Positions 1 to 11,770 of a stretch of DNA of 64,000 bases are shown piece after piece. The notes beneath the pieces were generated by a model. It was not told the origin of the DNA and ran no database searches. It saw only the letters and a list, made by a program, of their open reading frames with translations. The stretch's first letter is position 1. Each line of letters opens with the position of its first letter. This stretch comes from Anniella stebbinsi (lineage: Eukaryota; Chordata; Lepidosauria; Squamata; Anniellidae), in assembly GCA_029215795.1 (NCBI GenBank), contig JARDYH010000006.1, forward strand, positions 27,233,501-27,297,500, read 5' to 3'. A program made the translations under genes and the position numbers.

Positions 1-785
1 AGAGTTTAAAATGTCAGTTGTTTGCTTAAACTATAAACACTGAAGAACAATATTAATCTTACTAGCAAACATCAGACATGATCCTGCCAAAGTTAAACTT
101 CCTTATTTTATATGTTCCCAATCACCAAAAATATTTTGCTAAGTATGCCACTGACTATGTCCTTGGCAAATGATGATGCTGGTTTTATAATATGTGACTG
201 AATTATGATTTGTGATTTTATATATACATTATATATTATTTTTATTTCTTACGGTCTTGCTGCCAAATGCCTGCTCAGAGTGCATGCTGGAATACATCTG
301 GGCATCCACAGTGTGTGTTCTGAGCATCCCTTCCTGTACTTAGGAAACATCCTGGGAAGTGTCTTTACACACACCTGCTGAAAAGGGATGAAAAACCAAA
401 CACACTAGCATTTGGTGGTGGTGAGAGTGGCTTGGGTGAGGGTTGCATGAGGCAGAGGTGAGATCACAGGCAACTTTTCTACCTTCCTCCCTCACTGCTC
501 TTTACCCACCATGGTGTTGAATGTGAGTCCTCAACCCTGGGAACTCTGGCCTGGCTCGTCCTGTCACAAGCTTTTCCATTCTACATGTTAGCTGATGGAA
601 CTGCAGGCTGTTTCTTCACAGGCCTTTTGTTTGTCTGTGGCACATGCACTTTAAAGGAGTATTTGAGCCTGTGTGCATCTGCAACCAACCCAGAACAAAT
701 CTGATCCCCGAAAGTCCAAATCTAGCTGTTTTGTTTTCAGTCATGCTTAAGCAGATATGTTTTCCTCCATTGGCTTAGGGTCATA
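1..785. other. non-coding stretch, no gene recognised
   Basis: AT-rich non-coding sequence with no recognisable exon or RNA gene. A 20-bp string at 290-309 recurs exactly at 881-900, on the far side of the microsatellite. Confidence 0.4.
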
Positions 786-841
786 TCTTCTTCTTCTTCT
801 TCTTCTTCTTCTTCTTCTTCTTCTTCTTCTTCTTCTTCTTC
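786..841. repeat. (TTC)n microsatellite
   Basis: Uninterrupted TTC/GAA triplet array of about 55 bp. Read on the minus strand it gives a poly-lysine frame, which is an artefact and not a gene. GAA/TTC tracts can form triplex DNA. Confidence 0.95.
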
Positions 842-1024
842 AGAATACAAGTAGATGGACAAATGTGGAAAAGCGTGTCAGAATACATCTGGGCATCCAC
901 TGAGTAACCACACATTACTCTCGTGAAAGGGTGAAGTGAGGAGAAAAGAGTTATATAGCCGTAGCACTGTCTCATTGACATATGGCTGTTCCTGCTCTCA
1001 CCATGCATGCAATTGCAGGAATAG

Positions 1025-1158
1025 CTGAGGCAGGGAAGCGTTCATGCATAAACCTCTATGTGTGGAAGCTATCTTGAGTTCTAGAAACCCACACGTTCCA
1101 GAATTCATGGAACTATTCGTGCACAGTAGTCTATAGGCAAATGCTTCCCTGCCTCAGA
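1025..1158. repeat. imperfect inverted repeat
   Basis: The arm at 1025-1042 (GCTGAGGCAGGGAAGCG) is complementary to 1141-1157. The roughly 100 bp between them are partly self-complementary. It resembles a small non-autonomous element or its remnant; no target duplication was identified. Confidence 0.5.
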
Positions 1159-1159
1159 T

Positions 1160-2505
1160 ACCCACACAAATGCATGGTAGGTGGGCCCAGGAGGAGCCAT
1201 GTGTACACAGCCACTTTCCACACACTTTGTGTGATTAATGTGCGTGGGGGGGGGGAGTAACATCTACATGTATTCTGCAGGAAGTATTTGTGAACAAGAG
1301 ACACAATAGTGCCAACTGGACATCTGTCAGCAATGGAAGGGGGTGCAGTAATGTTTATATTCCGTGCCTATGTTTTTCTTCATGTTGATCCTGCTCATCA
1401 GGACTGACGTCAGCACCGGGTATCCTTGGTCCTAGTATGACCCACTGCTGACTCTGCCTTGGCCCCCCATTGAAACAAAAAATCCTGTCTGATGCTCTCA
1501 GCAATCACTCCAGGGCATTGTAGGATATTAAAATAGAGGCTAGACTCAACCCCCTGACACTGCTTGCAATGCTTCTCAAGAGTGGGGTTGCCTGCCACTG
1601 GAAGGTAAGCCCACCAAGTGGCCCACCAATGGAGGAGCGGGCTTAGCAGAGTTCACTTTGGTTGGGGTCCACTCAAACCTAGAGCCAGACTTTCTGGACT
1701 AGAATTTAGCACTGTGTGGATTATGACTGACAGTGCTCGTGATTCAGACCACTGAATCTGAGAACTCAAGTGATAACTTGACATAGACACAATTTTTATA
1801 TACTTCTGTTCTCTCAAGTTCCCTTTTCTAGTTGCCACGAAATACACCCTTTTATTTTTAACTTCTGGGATTTGAACGGGAGGAAAAAAGACTCATCAGA
1901 TTCATGAAAGCCCAGCTATGGACTCTCAAACAGTATGGCTGTTTTCTTCCATAATTCACGTCAATGGAACTAGATGAACAATGAATATCAAATGTCATCC
2001 CCTCATCCACTTCCATCTCAGATATTTAACTGTGTGAATTAGAAAATGACATTAACAACCTTTTAGGTTCAAATATTGTATTAATGTTGTGTGGAAGTTT
2101 ACAAGATATTCTATATTTCAGCCATCTGATTATATGGCTATTCTATCATTATGGCCATTATATTACCATAATAGCATAGTTTTGTCAAATGCCACCCTTA
2201 AAAATAGTTCTCTAGGACTTAGGAGAAACCCAAAGGTCCAAATGAAGGTATATTTTATTCAAGAGACTAGGCTAGTATAATTATGCATAGCCTAGGATTT
2301 CCCAACATGGTTCACCAGATCTTGCTGTGCATGTGTGTGAGACAGAGAGATACCAAAGAGGGGAATTTCCATGATATATTAATTGTACTTTATGAGGGAG
2401 AGTGCTAAAGTCTTTGAAGGGCAAGAAGGGGATTGGTGTTTGTGTATGGGACAAGAAAATGTCTTCAAATCAAAACATTCTGCATATGTTTGTGTATGGA
2501 GCATG
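1160..2505. other. non-coding stretch, no gene recognised
   Basis: No similarity to known coding domains, RNA genes or clear repeats could be read. Short open frames here lack domain signatures and look like chance. Confidence 0.4.
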
Positions 2506-2511
2506 AATATG

Positions 2512-2700
2512 AACATATGAAGCTGCCCAATATTGAGTCAGGCCATTGGTCAATCTAACCCAGTATTGTCGACACTTACTGGCAGTGGCTCTCCAGTGTT
2601 TCAGGTAGGATTTCCAGCCATACCTGGAGATGCCGGGGATTAAACCTGGGACCTTCTGCATGCAAAGCAAGTGTTCTTCCATTGAGATATGGTCCTTCTG
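2512..2700 (-). mobile_element. tRNA-derived SINE with CR1-like tail (minus strand)
   Basis: Reverse complement of the element at 16222-16419. The tRNA-like part, with a B-box-like ggttTAATCCC segment, lies near 2635-2650. The tail (tgactcaatattggg type) lies at the left end, near 2525-2545. The copy is diverged. It is a non-coding retroposon transcribed by RNA polymerase III from internal A and B boxes. Confidence 0.7.
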
Positions 2701-3690
2701 TTCTTTTTATATGAATACTTCTTCAAATAAAAAAAAATAATGCACATAGACAACTAAATGTCAAGGAAATGACCATGACATGCTACGTCTCTCATTTTGT
2801 GAGCATTCATACATATGAGTCTCACCTGCAGCCTGAAGTGGTACAGTCCAGGAGGAGTTCTGCAAGTGTGCTATCATAATGTGCCCATTCATTCAGGTGC
2901 TAGACTTCTGGGTAAAGATAACCATCAGCTGGCACCCAAATCCCTCAAAAACACATCTCATTCTTCTTTTCATGGAAAGCAGGCATAAAGCAGCAAAGAT
3001 CTTGACAAGTCTGTTTTAACAAATATAAATATGGCACACGATAAAATTAACCATATGCCAAATGTGACCTTTGTCCCTATACGTGTGTGACAAATGACAA
3101 ACAGGGCAAAAACAAGAAAACACAAGGTGGAAAACTTTACAAAGAAAATAGAAAGATCAATGTGGAAATAATATTTTGAATATGTTTCTGAGAACTATAT
3201 ATTTACTGTTTTCGTTTCCTTACAAAAAAATACACACTTTGAACTAATGGACATGCACAGTACAGAATTTCATTTACTTGTTCCTTACTGAAATGCTGGA
3301 GTTCATTTTTTTTTTTTGCTTTGTATGATATTTGCTTCTCTTGGCTTGAAACAAGAGAAGTATATACTTGACTTTGATTTGTTTCCCAAGACCATTACTC
3401 TAGACAGACTTAATACAATAAAACCAAAGTTCTCCAATACCTAATTAGATATAGATGGAACCTGGGAAAGTTACAGGAAGAGAGCAAAAACCATCCTGGG
3501 TTACCTATAAAGAGGTGCTTAGGTGAGAAGAATTCAAAACAGCACTAACTTAATCAGGAGATGGGGTTGGGCTCACAACACAAATACCAAGAACTGTACA
3601 GGTTGGACTGGCAATATTAATACCAGTCAAATGGCCCAGAGTTCTGAATGCTACTCATCTGTGCATATAGTTCATCTGTTTTCAATGCCA
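2701..3690. other. non-coding stretch, no gene recognised
   Basis: AT-rich unique-looking sequence. No gene or clear repeat was recognised. Confidence 0.35.
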
Positions 3691-3691
3691 G

Positions 3692-3812
3692 GGGTCAACC
3701 CCTAGTGTCCTCCAGATGTGTCTGACTACAGAACCCATCATCCCCACCCAACATGGAGATGGGTGTTATAGTCCAACACATCTGGAGGAGACCAGGTTGG
3801 GGAAGGCTGCCC
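3692..3812. repeat. palindromic interspersed repeat (tccagatgtg ... cacatctgga)
   Basis: The arms around 3708-3722 and 3775-3787 are complementary, flanking a 'catcatccccacccaacatgg' type core. Related copies are at 41510-41640, 60218-60340 and 60690-60790. The structure suggests a small non-autonomous DNA element. Family not assigned. Confidence 0.6.
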
Positions 3813-3821
3813 TAGAATATA

Positions 3822-4012
3822 TTTATTTATTTCATAGATTTATATCCCACATATTGACCAGACTCCTCAAAGCAGCTTACAACATTTATGAACTACTAGA
3901 GACACACCGAGAACCACATGCTCAACAAACAAACCCAAAGTGGGCACAAAAGAACCAGTCCAACTGGAGCAGGAGCTGGCATCTTTTGTTCCTTTGCACA
4001 AAACAGTTGGTG
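3822..4012 (-). mobile_element. LINE 3' end fragment, minus strand (L2/CR1-like)
   Basis: TTTATTTATTT followed by a 'tatatcccac ... caaagcagctta' segment is the complement of the usual L2/CR1-like tail seen on the plus strand at 7900-8000. F1 copy 1 is inserted at its right end, and flanking sequence may resume after 5215. Confidence 0.5.
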
Positions 4013-4015
4013 TCA

Positions 4016-5212
4016 GGCTGCCTCTACAAGAGCGATTTAAAGCTCTTTCAAGGTGCATTACCGATTTTCCCTCTACAAGAGCGGAGCGCAAATGAGGAGT
4101 ACAGGCGCTTTTTATCTCCTATTATGCGCATTTTCGAATTTGCGTTAAATAGCGAGTTTTATTTACCGCGGGAGTAAGAGTGCCTTATGTCCGCGTAAAC
4201 AATTGCTGTTCAAGCGCATTAACGATCAGAGTGGGCGGACTGTGGTCGTGATGTCATGCATAGAACTGCCCCTTCACTGGGAAAACCTCCCACTTTTTCA
4301 TTTAGTTTTATTTCCTGTCTCCTCCTGGCAACTTCCTCCTTGTTCTCTGCCTCTCTGGATGGAAGCTCCAGGAAGAGGAGACCCAACGTGAACCGAAAAT
4401 AAAGTTTCTTTTAAGTACCTTGATGGAATATTTTTTACATGGAGACACGGGGCCAGATGGAGGTGGTTTCACGAGAAGCAAAGGGGGGTAGGAAGGATGT
4501 GCGCATGTGCGCATTATTAGCGATCAGCTTAGACATATTGTCCCCTCGCTTCTTGCTGGGTTCCTGACATGAGGTGTGTGTGTGTGTGTGTGTGTGTGTA
4601 TTTTACAACGGTTGAGCTCGCTGGGAAGAAGAGGGGGAAGGAATGAGGCAGCATCCCCCTGTCTGTTTTGGCATGCATGTGTGCGAGGCACATTCCCATT
4701 TACTCCTGAGCAGTTTACTTGAAATGGCAATCAGGCGAAGGGGGTGGGGGGGGGGAGAGAGAGAGAGACAGCCCTGACTAAAAATAAGTTTTCAAAGGGT
4801 GCTGGAGGGGGAAACTTATGAGGCACATTCCCATTTACTCCTGAGCAGTTCTGGGAGGGGGGACAACTTTAGCTGGCAATCGGGCGAGAGGGGAGGGGAG
4901 AGAGGTAGCCAAACAGGTTAACCAGGTCATTACCGGCAGGTAACCCAGGTAACCAAAGGCGGGAGATTCTGGTGGGCGGGGAGAATAAAGGGAAGGAACC
5001 TGTTTGGGGAGTTCCTCTGGGACAAAGCGCATTACTTTCAGCAACATTTGCATGCGATTCTCCGCATGTAAACAACTTTTAAATCGCCTTGCATAGAGCC
5101 CATCCTGCGCTTCGACGGCTCTCGTGTGTAGGTAGTAGGCGTAAACGCAATTGTAAGGAGATGCGCATAATAGGAGAATCAGGCGTCAAAGCGAACTCTT
5201 GTAGAGGGGACC
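4016..5212. mobile_element. F1 copy 1: non-autonomous DNA transposon, 1197 bp
   Basis: The termini GGCTGCCTCTACAAGAG (4016-) and the complement of CTCTTGTAGAGGGGACC (-5212) form inverted repeats. Both sides carry the 3-bp duplication TCA (4013-4015 and 5213-5215). The subterminal sequence is rich in 'gcgca' motifs and matches F1 copies 3 and 4. The interior (about 4200-5040) is shared with copy 2 at 14304-15538, including a 'gatgtcatg' segment and a 'ggtaac..aggtaacca' segment. No transposase frame is present. The 3-bp T-rich duplication and the GG-starting ends fit the PIF/Harbinger pattern, which is an inference. Confidence 0.8.
4574..4599. repeat. (GT)n microsatellite inside F1 copy 1
   Basis: Thirteen GT dinucleotides. 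It is absent from the equivalent part of F1 copy 2, so it probably expanded after insertion. Confidence 0.9.
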
Positions 5213-5339
5213 TCAGTTGGCTCTTGTGGGGAGGACGGGACAATCCAAATGGAGCAGGCCCAGCAGCTGTCTATGCTTGCGCCTGCCTCCCTTGGTCTCT
5301 TCTCCCACAGGCAGCTGATGTCAGTAACATATGAAGTTA

Positions 5340-7000
5340 ACACAAATGAAAGTGCCCCTGAGTAGGTACAGAATGGAGTTCCCTTTATAGTGACTAAATA
5401 AAAGGGTTCCCAAAACAACTGGCATTAATGGGGGAAGGGCTTCCAGACCAGAAGTTTGCGCTTGCAGATAGCCCCGAGCCTCCCCCTACCTCCCCCACCC
5501 CATATACAAGAAATTAAATGCTTATTTGTTCAGTATTGCAATGAGTCTTGGCAAGCATAAAATAACTGCTACAGCAAAGTCGTATCCAGTATACGGAATA
5601 GGTCCCAGCTCCCTTCTGTAACTAGCTAGTTTGTTGCATTAAGGAGTACAGAAACCACGTTACTATTGAGACATATGTTATCAGTTTCTGTCTCAGACAT
5701 TTTCCTTTTCTTTTTCATTCGTTCTTTTTCTTTTAAGACCAGGAAGCCTCAATAGATGTGGCAGGATGATTTAATTCTTAGAACGTAAATATACACCACT
5801 TGATTTAATTCTTAGAATGTAGATACGCACCACTACCGGTGTTCTTGGAGTTCAGAGTATTTCACTGAATAAATATAGTATAATGCAAGACACATTTCCC
5901 CTGGAAACGCTAGTTTATAGTCATAAATGCATTTTCCTTAGAGACAGGAATGAAATGCATCAGACAGAGATCAACAGACAGCCAGATGTATATGCATTTA
6001 CAAATTTGGGCTGCACACAGCATGCAATTTACACCGGTGTACTCACTTATTTTAACCGGACTTTTTGTGGATTGCATTTTTAATTACAGAACTGTAAAGG
6101 ACTAAGGTTGCATGCAGTTACTTCTTAACCTTGTGTTCAACATCTTAGTCCTTTTTCTGGGCTTTCACAGAGCCCCCAAATTTATGGTGGTGGGGGGAAC
6201 CTCAGCAAAATTGGATCTACTCTGGGTATTGTTGTATTCCAATCCCCAGAGACATTTGATTTAAATCATCTTAAAAAAAAAAGAAGAACCCAAGTTCTCA
6301 ATATTTATGGGGAGTGCAAAAGTCAGTAGCAAATGGCCCAAGCAAGCATAGATGAGCATTAGGCAAGGTAGAAGGGATGCCATTCAAAGAAAAACCAGTC
6401 TAGAGCCCTCTTGGACTAACAAAATTAGTTTCATGCCCTTTTGGATCCTGGCCACTGTGCTAATAAAACACATGCTCATATATACTTGTGGGTATGACAT
6501 TTCATTTTTTTAAAGTTAAAACAAGTTTAAACTCCTCTCTATAATTATTTGTAGAAATATAGTGACTCTAAGAGAGGTCTGCATAAAACACTCGCTGGAG
6601 AGCATTAGAGGAAAAACATTCCCAAACAACTTGCAGAACTACAAGACCTTTAAGACTGGGAAGAGGAGATTTTTTTTTTCTTTAAAAAGGAAATTCACGT
6701 TGTGAAGATTTCAGTTTTCTCTACTACTATGCAGCGAGGGTAGAGTGGAGTAAGATGCTGCTGCCAGCCCTAAGTGGAGACTCAGAATGGGTGTCCCATG
6801 CATATACCATGCGAGTCGTGGAAGCCAGAGCTGGCTGGAAGAGAACTTTGGAGCTGTTAAAAGGCCAGCAGTGCCTAGCATGGATGAGGCACCACTGTGC
6901 TGGGTGATTGCTGGGATGTCTACGTAAGAGCAGACATATAATTAATATTGTGCTTGAAAGAGACTATATGCTACTTAGGGTTATACGTTCCTTATACCAG
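5340..7000. other. non-coding stretch with one short tandem duplication
   Basis: No gene recognised. The only structured feature seen is the 34-bp tandem duplication at 5768-5835. Confidence 0.4.
5768..5835. repeat. 34-bp tandem duplication
   Basis: Two adjacent 34-bp units starting GATTTAATTCTTAGAA at 5768 and 5802 differ at about five positions. Confidence 0.85.
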
Positions 7001-7404
7001 GCCTGCACAATGTGGGGCCCACCAAGCCTAAGGTAGCCCACTACCCATGTGTTGTGGACTGCTTGACAACTCTCTTTATTTCACAGTTCTAGTCCCAGGC
7101 AAAGCGTAACCAAACAAAGATGATTGAGCTCTTGGTGGGTTATCATACATGGCTTCTGCAGGCCAGAGATACAGAAACTCAGGCCCAGGGGCCAAATGTG
7201 GCTAGCCTCTGCAGTTTCCCAGAAGGCTACACCTCCTTTCTCCTGGCTCCATTTTCCACAACCATCAATCGTTTCGTAGTTTCCTGGCATTTGTGTAGTT
7301 CCCCCCCTCCCATTTTAAAAGATTGAGACGCCTCTCCTAAAGCTTAGTTACTGGTAGTAAGAGATTTAAGCTAAAATACGTTGATGGTTTGGGATTTTGG
7401 TCCA

Positions 7405-7581
7405 CCCCTTATGCCATGCTATGGAGACTGGCCATAAGACCACATTATGCCAGTACTTTTCCAGCTACACTGGATGCCAGTCCATGTCTGGGCCCAATTC
7501 CAAGTGCTGGTATTAATATTCAAAGGCCTAAACAACTTGGGGACAGGGTATCTGAAGTATATGTACCTGCCCAAACCCTGA

Positions 7582-7622
<41 letters not shown>

Positions 7623-8002
7623 GGGGTCCTTTTCCGGGAGCCCCTGCCAAAGGAAGTGAGGTGGGTGGTAACAAGAAAGAGGGCCTTTTCTGCTGTGGCA
7701 TCCCAGCTATGGAATGAGCTCCCTAGAGAGGATCACCTGGTGCTTACGTTGTACTCTTTTTATTTTCCCAGGTATTTTGCATTTTAACTTTCCAGACTTA
7801 CAGATCTGCTGTTTTAAATCTGTATTTTAAGTCTCTGCATTGCTGCTAAGTTTTATTCTGGTTGTACTTTTATATTGTGGTTTTAAGTTTTTATATTTTA
7901 TATCGTTTTATGTCACACTTTGTGGTTTTCATTTTTGTGAATCACCCAGAGAGCTTTGGCTATTGGGCGGCATAGAAATGTAACAAATAAATAAATAATA
8001 GA
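7405..8002 (+). mobile_element. L2-like LINE 3' end, C-terminal ORF2 remnant and tail
   Basis: The frame across 7389-7787 encodes the C-terminal end of a LINE polyprotein: conserved-looking segments 'PKEVRWVVTRKRAFS' and 'LWNELPRE' are typical of L2/CR1-like ORF2 ends. The 3' UTR ends in 'agagagctttggctattgggcggcata' and ATAAATAAATAA. A serine codon pair has expanded into the (CAT)n array at 7582-7621. The copy is 5'-truncated. The exact clade (L2 or CR1) was not resolved. Confidence 0.7.
7582..7621. repeat. (CAT)n microsatellite within LINE coding remnant
   Basis: Thirteen CAT/ATC units that translate to poly-serine in the LINE frame. The array sits where related LINE ends carry a short serine pair. 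Confidence 0.9.
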
Positions 8003-8079
8003 AGGTGGCCCCCAAGAACTTCACCAAAATGGAATTTGGCCATCAGGCTGAAAGAGGTTCTGCACCTTTGCTGTAGGCT

Positions 8080-9720
8080 GTGTTTGGCATAGTGGGTCAC
8101 AGGTTAGATAGACCTACCATATACAGAAAGTAGTGATGGACCAGTTGAGAGGTGAATCAAATGTTAGATTTAGGGAAACATGAATGTTGGAGTGGAATGT
8201 TACTGTCCATGGTGATAGTGATTCAGGTTTGAGGAGCAAGTCAGAGGTAGGAGCTTGAGTGATGGAGCAAACACCTGCAGTGAGCAGAGAGATGTGTGGT
8301 TGCGCCTCTGGAGACTGCTCAGTATCTACTACTGACTAAAATTAAGGCTGCTAATAGTTGCTGGACAGGACAGAGGCTTCTTTTAATGAGAAAATGATTA
8401 CAGATTCCTTTCTGTATGCGTTTGCGTCACTTTTCAGCTTTCCCTGGGCAGACAGCAGGATCAAGTGGCGTGATCCATCCCTGTGCTGGTACAGTTTTGA
8501 CCAAATAGATGAAAGGGTTGGAAAAGGAGGGGAAAATTAAATGAACAACTGCTGGCAATTCACTGTGTGCATTCATTGCAACTTCCTTGGCCCCAAGCAA
8601 AAGATGGTGCGTGAGCTTGTTATGGAGTGTTGACCTTTTAAATCTTACAACTTAGGTTTGGCGATCCTAAATCCAAACTTTTTTGCAACAGAATGGTAAA
8701 TTTGTCAGGTCTTAGTCCACTCTTTGTAATTGTGTCTTGCTGTCATTGGACTAATACACCACACTATGGCAATTCAGCTAGATACAGATTTAGCCAGTAA
8801 TTAAATTCCCCTAGTTATAAATGAAGAAAAATATTCTGGCAATACAAGTTTGTTTCTCTTAAATGATATAACACACTGTAGCATCTACACTTATATTTCC
8901 CGATTTCTGATCTAGACTTTATGCCTCCCAAATGTGCAGTTTAATTTCATTAGCAACTAATAGTGTAGCTTAAAAAGAAAACTCTGTCAGTTTCTCTCTT
9001 AGGAAAATGGTGCATATTTTTGAAGATGAGTAAGGGATTTTTTTAACTGTTTCTTTTGGTCTGTGGTTTCAAATCAGCCAGTTTATTTTTGCATGTAAAT
9101 AGTGTGTGTGTGTGAATAAAATATTTGTGCAATCTCCACGCAAAACAAGACAAGCTGCAGAGCACATTTCTGCTAATAACAGAAGACTGAATGACCCATT
9201 TAATGGAAATAGAACAAGGGAATAGCAGGTAGACAGATTTTTGCTGACTTAATAAATGAAGGGGATTTATTATATTTTATTTTGCACCATAAACACATGG
9301 CGTTCATGCTCCCAAGCGGAAAGCTTGTCTGAGGGCCTCATTTACAGACCTAGAAGGACAAGTTAATCCCTTATCCTTGCTGCCAGTTTTAGCCACGTTT
9401 GCGTTTTTCTTGGCATGTGCTCAAATGTAATGTTGGTGTCATGTGTTTAAATGCTGCTTCAGTCAATATAATTTCTGTCCAGGTCACCTGCAGTGTGAAT
9501 TGAGGGACTGTTTGGCCTTATTACCACCAAACAGTTATTTTAAACCGAAATCCTCACAGCTGACAAACTGTCAAAAAAAGGCCTTTTGCTTAGATATGCA
9601 GCAGGAAGAGACCATATTCTTAGAAAAGCATCCTTCTCAGTAACTGATAAACCACAACAGCTACTGGTTCAGATTACAATGCACATTAAACCACAAGAAT
9701 AGGTTTTTTTAATATATTGT
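8080..9720. other. long repeat-free AT-rich stretch
   Basis: From about 8560 to 9650 no transposon signature, microsatellite longer than (GT)6 or plausible exon could be read. The sequence is AT-rich with many TAAT-type and GCAAAT-like words. It may be a conserved non-coding element, which cannot be tested without an alignment. Confidence 0.35.
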
Positions 9721-10795
9721 GGAAGGTCTGAAATCACACTCTCCCTTCTCCTCCAGTCTCAGTCACCATAAGGAAATTGACACTTAAGTCCAGAATTAAA
9801 GTCTTCAGCCTCCTTCCTATTTCCTTGGCCTTAATTATTCCAATAATGTGAAATTTAGGTCTTTTAATGCTTTCAGCATTTATCATCATAATTACTGTTT
9901 GCTTAACTGAGAAGCCCCATTGTAGAGATGCAATAGGCAATCTTCTCTGTGCAAAAGACTCTATACAGCAAGATTCAAAGACCCACTGGTACTCCCATGA
10001 GAACATGGAAGTCACTGTGAACATGAGATCTTCCACTTATTGTAAAGTTACAGAGCACCTCCAGGAACATATGAACCCAGCTGGCACTGCTGTGAAAGGA
10101 AAGACAGAAGGAATTAGTGTGTGCATGAACTCCATGATTCTCTGGAGGGGTACAAATATGCAGACCAAATGTAGTCCTCAAATAAATAAGATAAATTGTG
10201 TCCCCTCATCCAGACAAGTCTCAGTGTAGTCAGGGAGACTGCAATGATATGAATTTGTGCTCCCAATTTCATATAGCTCAGGGAATAGTTGAAAGGCACA
10301 TGATAAGGGTCATTACTTGAATCTCAGATCTGGCTCCAAACAGTGCTTGGATGGGGGCCCTCCTGGGGACCACCTGTATAAGCATAATAAATAATATACA
10401 TTTTAACTCACAAAAGTCAACTTTGTTAAGAAGTAAGATTATTGTTGAGATTATTTATGAAAACACTCAAACCCAAAAAAACAAGGACAAGAAAGATAAA
10501 TGGAAATTGTTTCAAAAGAAATGTCGAAAGCGGTGTTGCTGTTTTTTGGATGATGCTACTGGTTGGAAAGCTAATGGAAAACAAACAAACAAACCAGCAT
10601 GGTTTGCATAGCATTGCAACATACGATTATATATCTTTGTCGCTAACGCAGATTTCCAGTTCAGAAAAACCTGTCCAAAGAGGTCAAGCAAAACATGTTG
10701 TTATATTTTTGGCACATAATTGTAGGCTACAAATATTCCCCCATCCCAGTGGTTAGAGCCACTACATTATCAGTTTTTAAGTGGCTTCCAGTCTG
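9721..10795. other. non-coding stretch, no gene recognised
   Basis: Open frames up to 120 codons (9867-10229) carry no domain, and overlapping frames are open on both strands. They are treated as chance. Confidence 0.35.
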
Positions 10796-10799
10796 TCTT

Positions 10800-11770
10800 T
10801 AAAATGAGATCAAGGGGAGATCTAGAAAATGACAGGCCATTACCCTAATGTCTCCTCGATAAATTAATGGGAAGCATTATTAAAGACAGAATTATTAAAC
10901 ATATAGAAGAATGAACCTTTCTGAGAAAAAATAACAGGGTACCTCCTTCATGTGTCAAAAACATGTACATAGACATCAGGATGTATGGATTTCGTTAAAT
11001 CTGTTCTGTTCTGTGTTTTGCAGATTATTAGGTGTCTTTCATTCTGTCCTCAGTTCATTGACAGAATTGTTTTTTTTGTACAAGAATTTCATTCATTTGC
11101 AAATGTGCACTTGCACTAATGCAAACTAGCACAAATCCCTCCTAAAAGTAAGAAAAAAGTTTTTAAAAATTGAAAAACAACCACAGACCTATAAATCTGC
11201 AGAATTTGCACAACTCAGAAAAAGCTGGACCACCGCAGAACTCACCGGTTGGATTCACACAAATCTGACCTCATTTTAATCCATTGCAGATTTCTCCAAC
11301 ACCACTAGATAGTTAGTTATTATGTAGGTAGTCATTATGTACTAGGACTTCCAAAACAGCTCTTGACAAATTCCCTCATCAACATCTCCAAAGTAAAATT
11401 TAACAGTTATATGGCAAGAGATGGTCCTCTTATGGACTGGTAAGTAGTTAAAGAAAAGGAAGCATACCATATACCTAATGAGTAAACTGACATTTTTCAT
11501 AATAGGGGTTGGTAAGCAGTGGGATCCCCCAAGAATCTATATCGGGACCAAATTATTCAGGCTAAGCAGACTGCAAAGTGCTCTAAAACCATCTCTCTAA
11601 TCTGGGTGAATTCCCAATAAAATGGCAAATAAAATCCAATGAAACTAAGTGTAAAGGGATACACACAGGAAAAATCCTAATCAGATCCTATCCCCGTAAA
11701 CGTCAATTGGTAGTGACTGGCCAGGAAAGATCTTAGGGTTGTGATGCACAGATCAGTGAAAAAATCAATA
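10800..11770 (+). mobile_element. ancient CR1/L3-like LINE remnant
   Basis: Degenerate but ordered landmarks of a CR1/L3-type reverse transcriptase region: 'gacaggccattaccctaatgtct' (aligns with RPI-L type codons), 'cataataggggttggtaagcagtgggatcccccaagaatctatatcgg' (VPQGS-like), and further on 'atggcaaataaaatccaatgaaactaagtgtaaagg' (MKFNVDKCKV-like). Every frame is broken. The assignment rests on recognition of these blocks. Confidence 0.45.

Larger units (their letters stand above)
7000..8080. repeat. interspersed repeat R, copy A (interrupted by an L2-like LINE end)
   Basis: The segments 7180-7404 and 8003-8080 align in order with 37230-37396 and 37939-38080. Shared landmarks are 'caatc-tttcgtagtt' / 'caatcatttggtggtt', 'cttctcctaa', 'ttactggtagtaagag' and 'ccaaaatggaatt'. 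Copy A lacks the F1-like insertion present in copy B, so it serves as an empty site. It is interrupted instead by an L2-like end at about 7405-8002. Confidence 0.65.

Noticed and set aside
786..1008. Minus-strand open frame ending in a poly-lysine run
   Set aside because: The lysines come from the TTC/GAA microsatellite. The rest has no domain.
3716..4177. 153-codon plus-strand frame
   Set aside because: It crosses a palindromic repeat, a LINE tail and the end of F1 copy 1.
4574..4599. Regulatory Z-DNA signal from the GT tract
   Set aside because: It is short and lies inside a transposon, with no supporting context.
4013..5215. A 6-bp target duplication for family F1
   Set aside because: A 6-bp reading fits copies 3 and 4 only when the ends are trimmed unevenly. 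With ends aligned on CCTCTAC, 3-bp duplications fit four copies exactly and a fifth with one change.
9867..10229. 120-codon plus-strand frame
   Set aside because: Equally long frames on the other strand overlap it. No domain.
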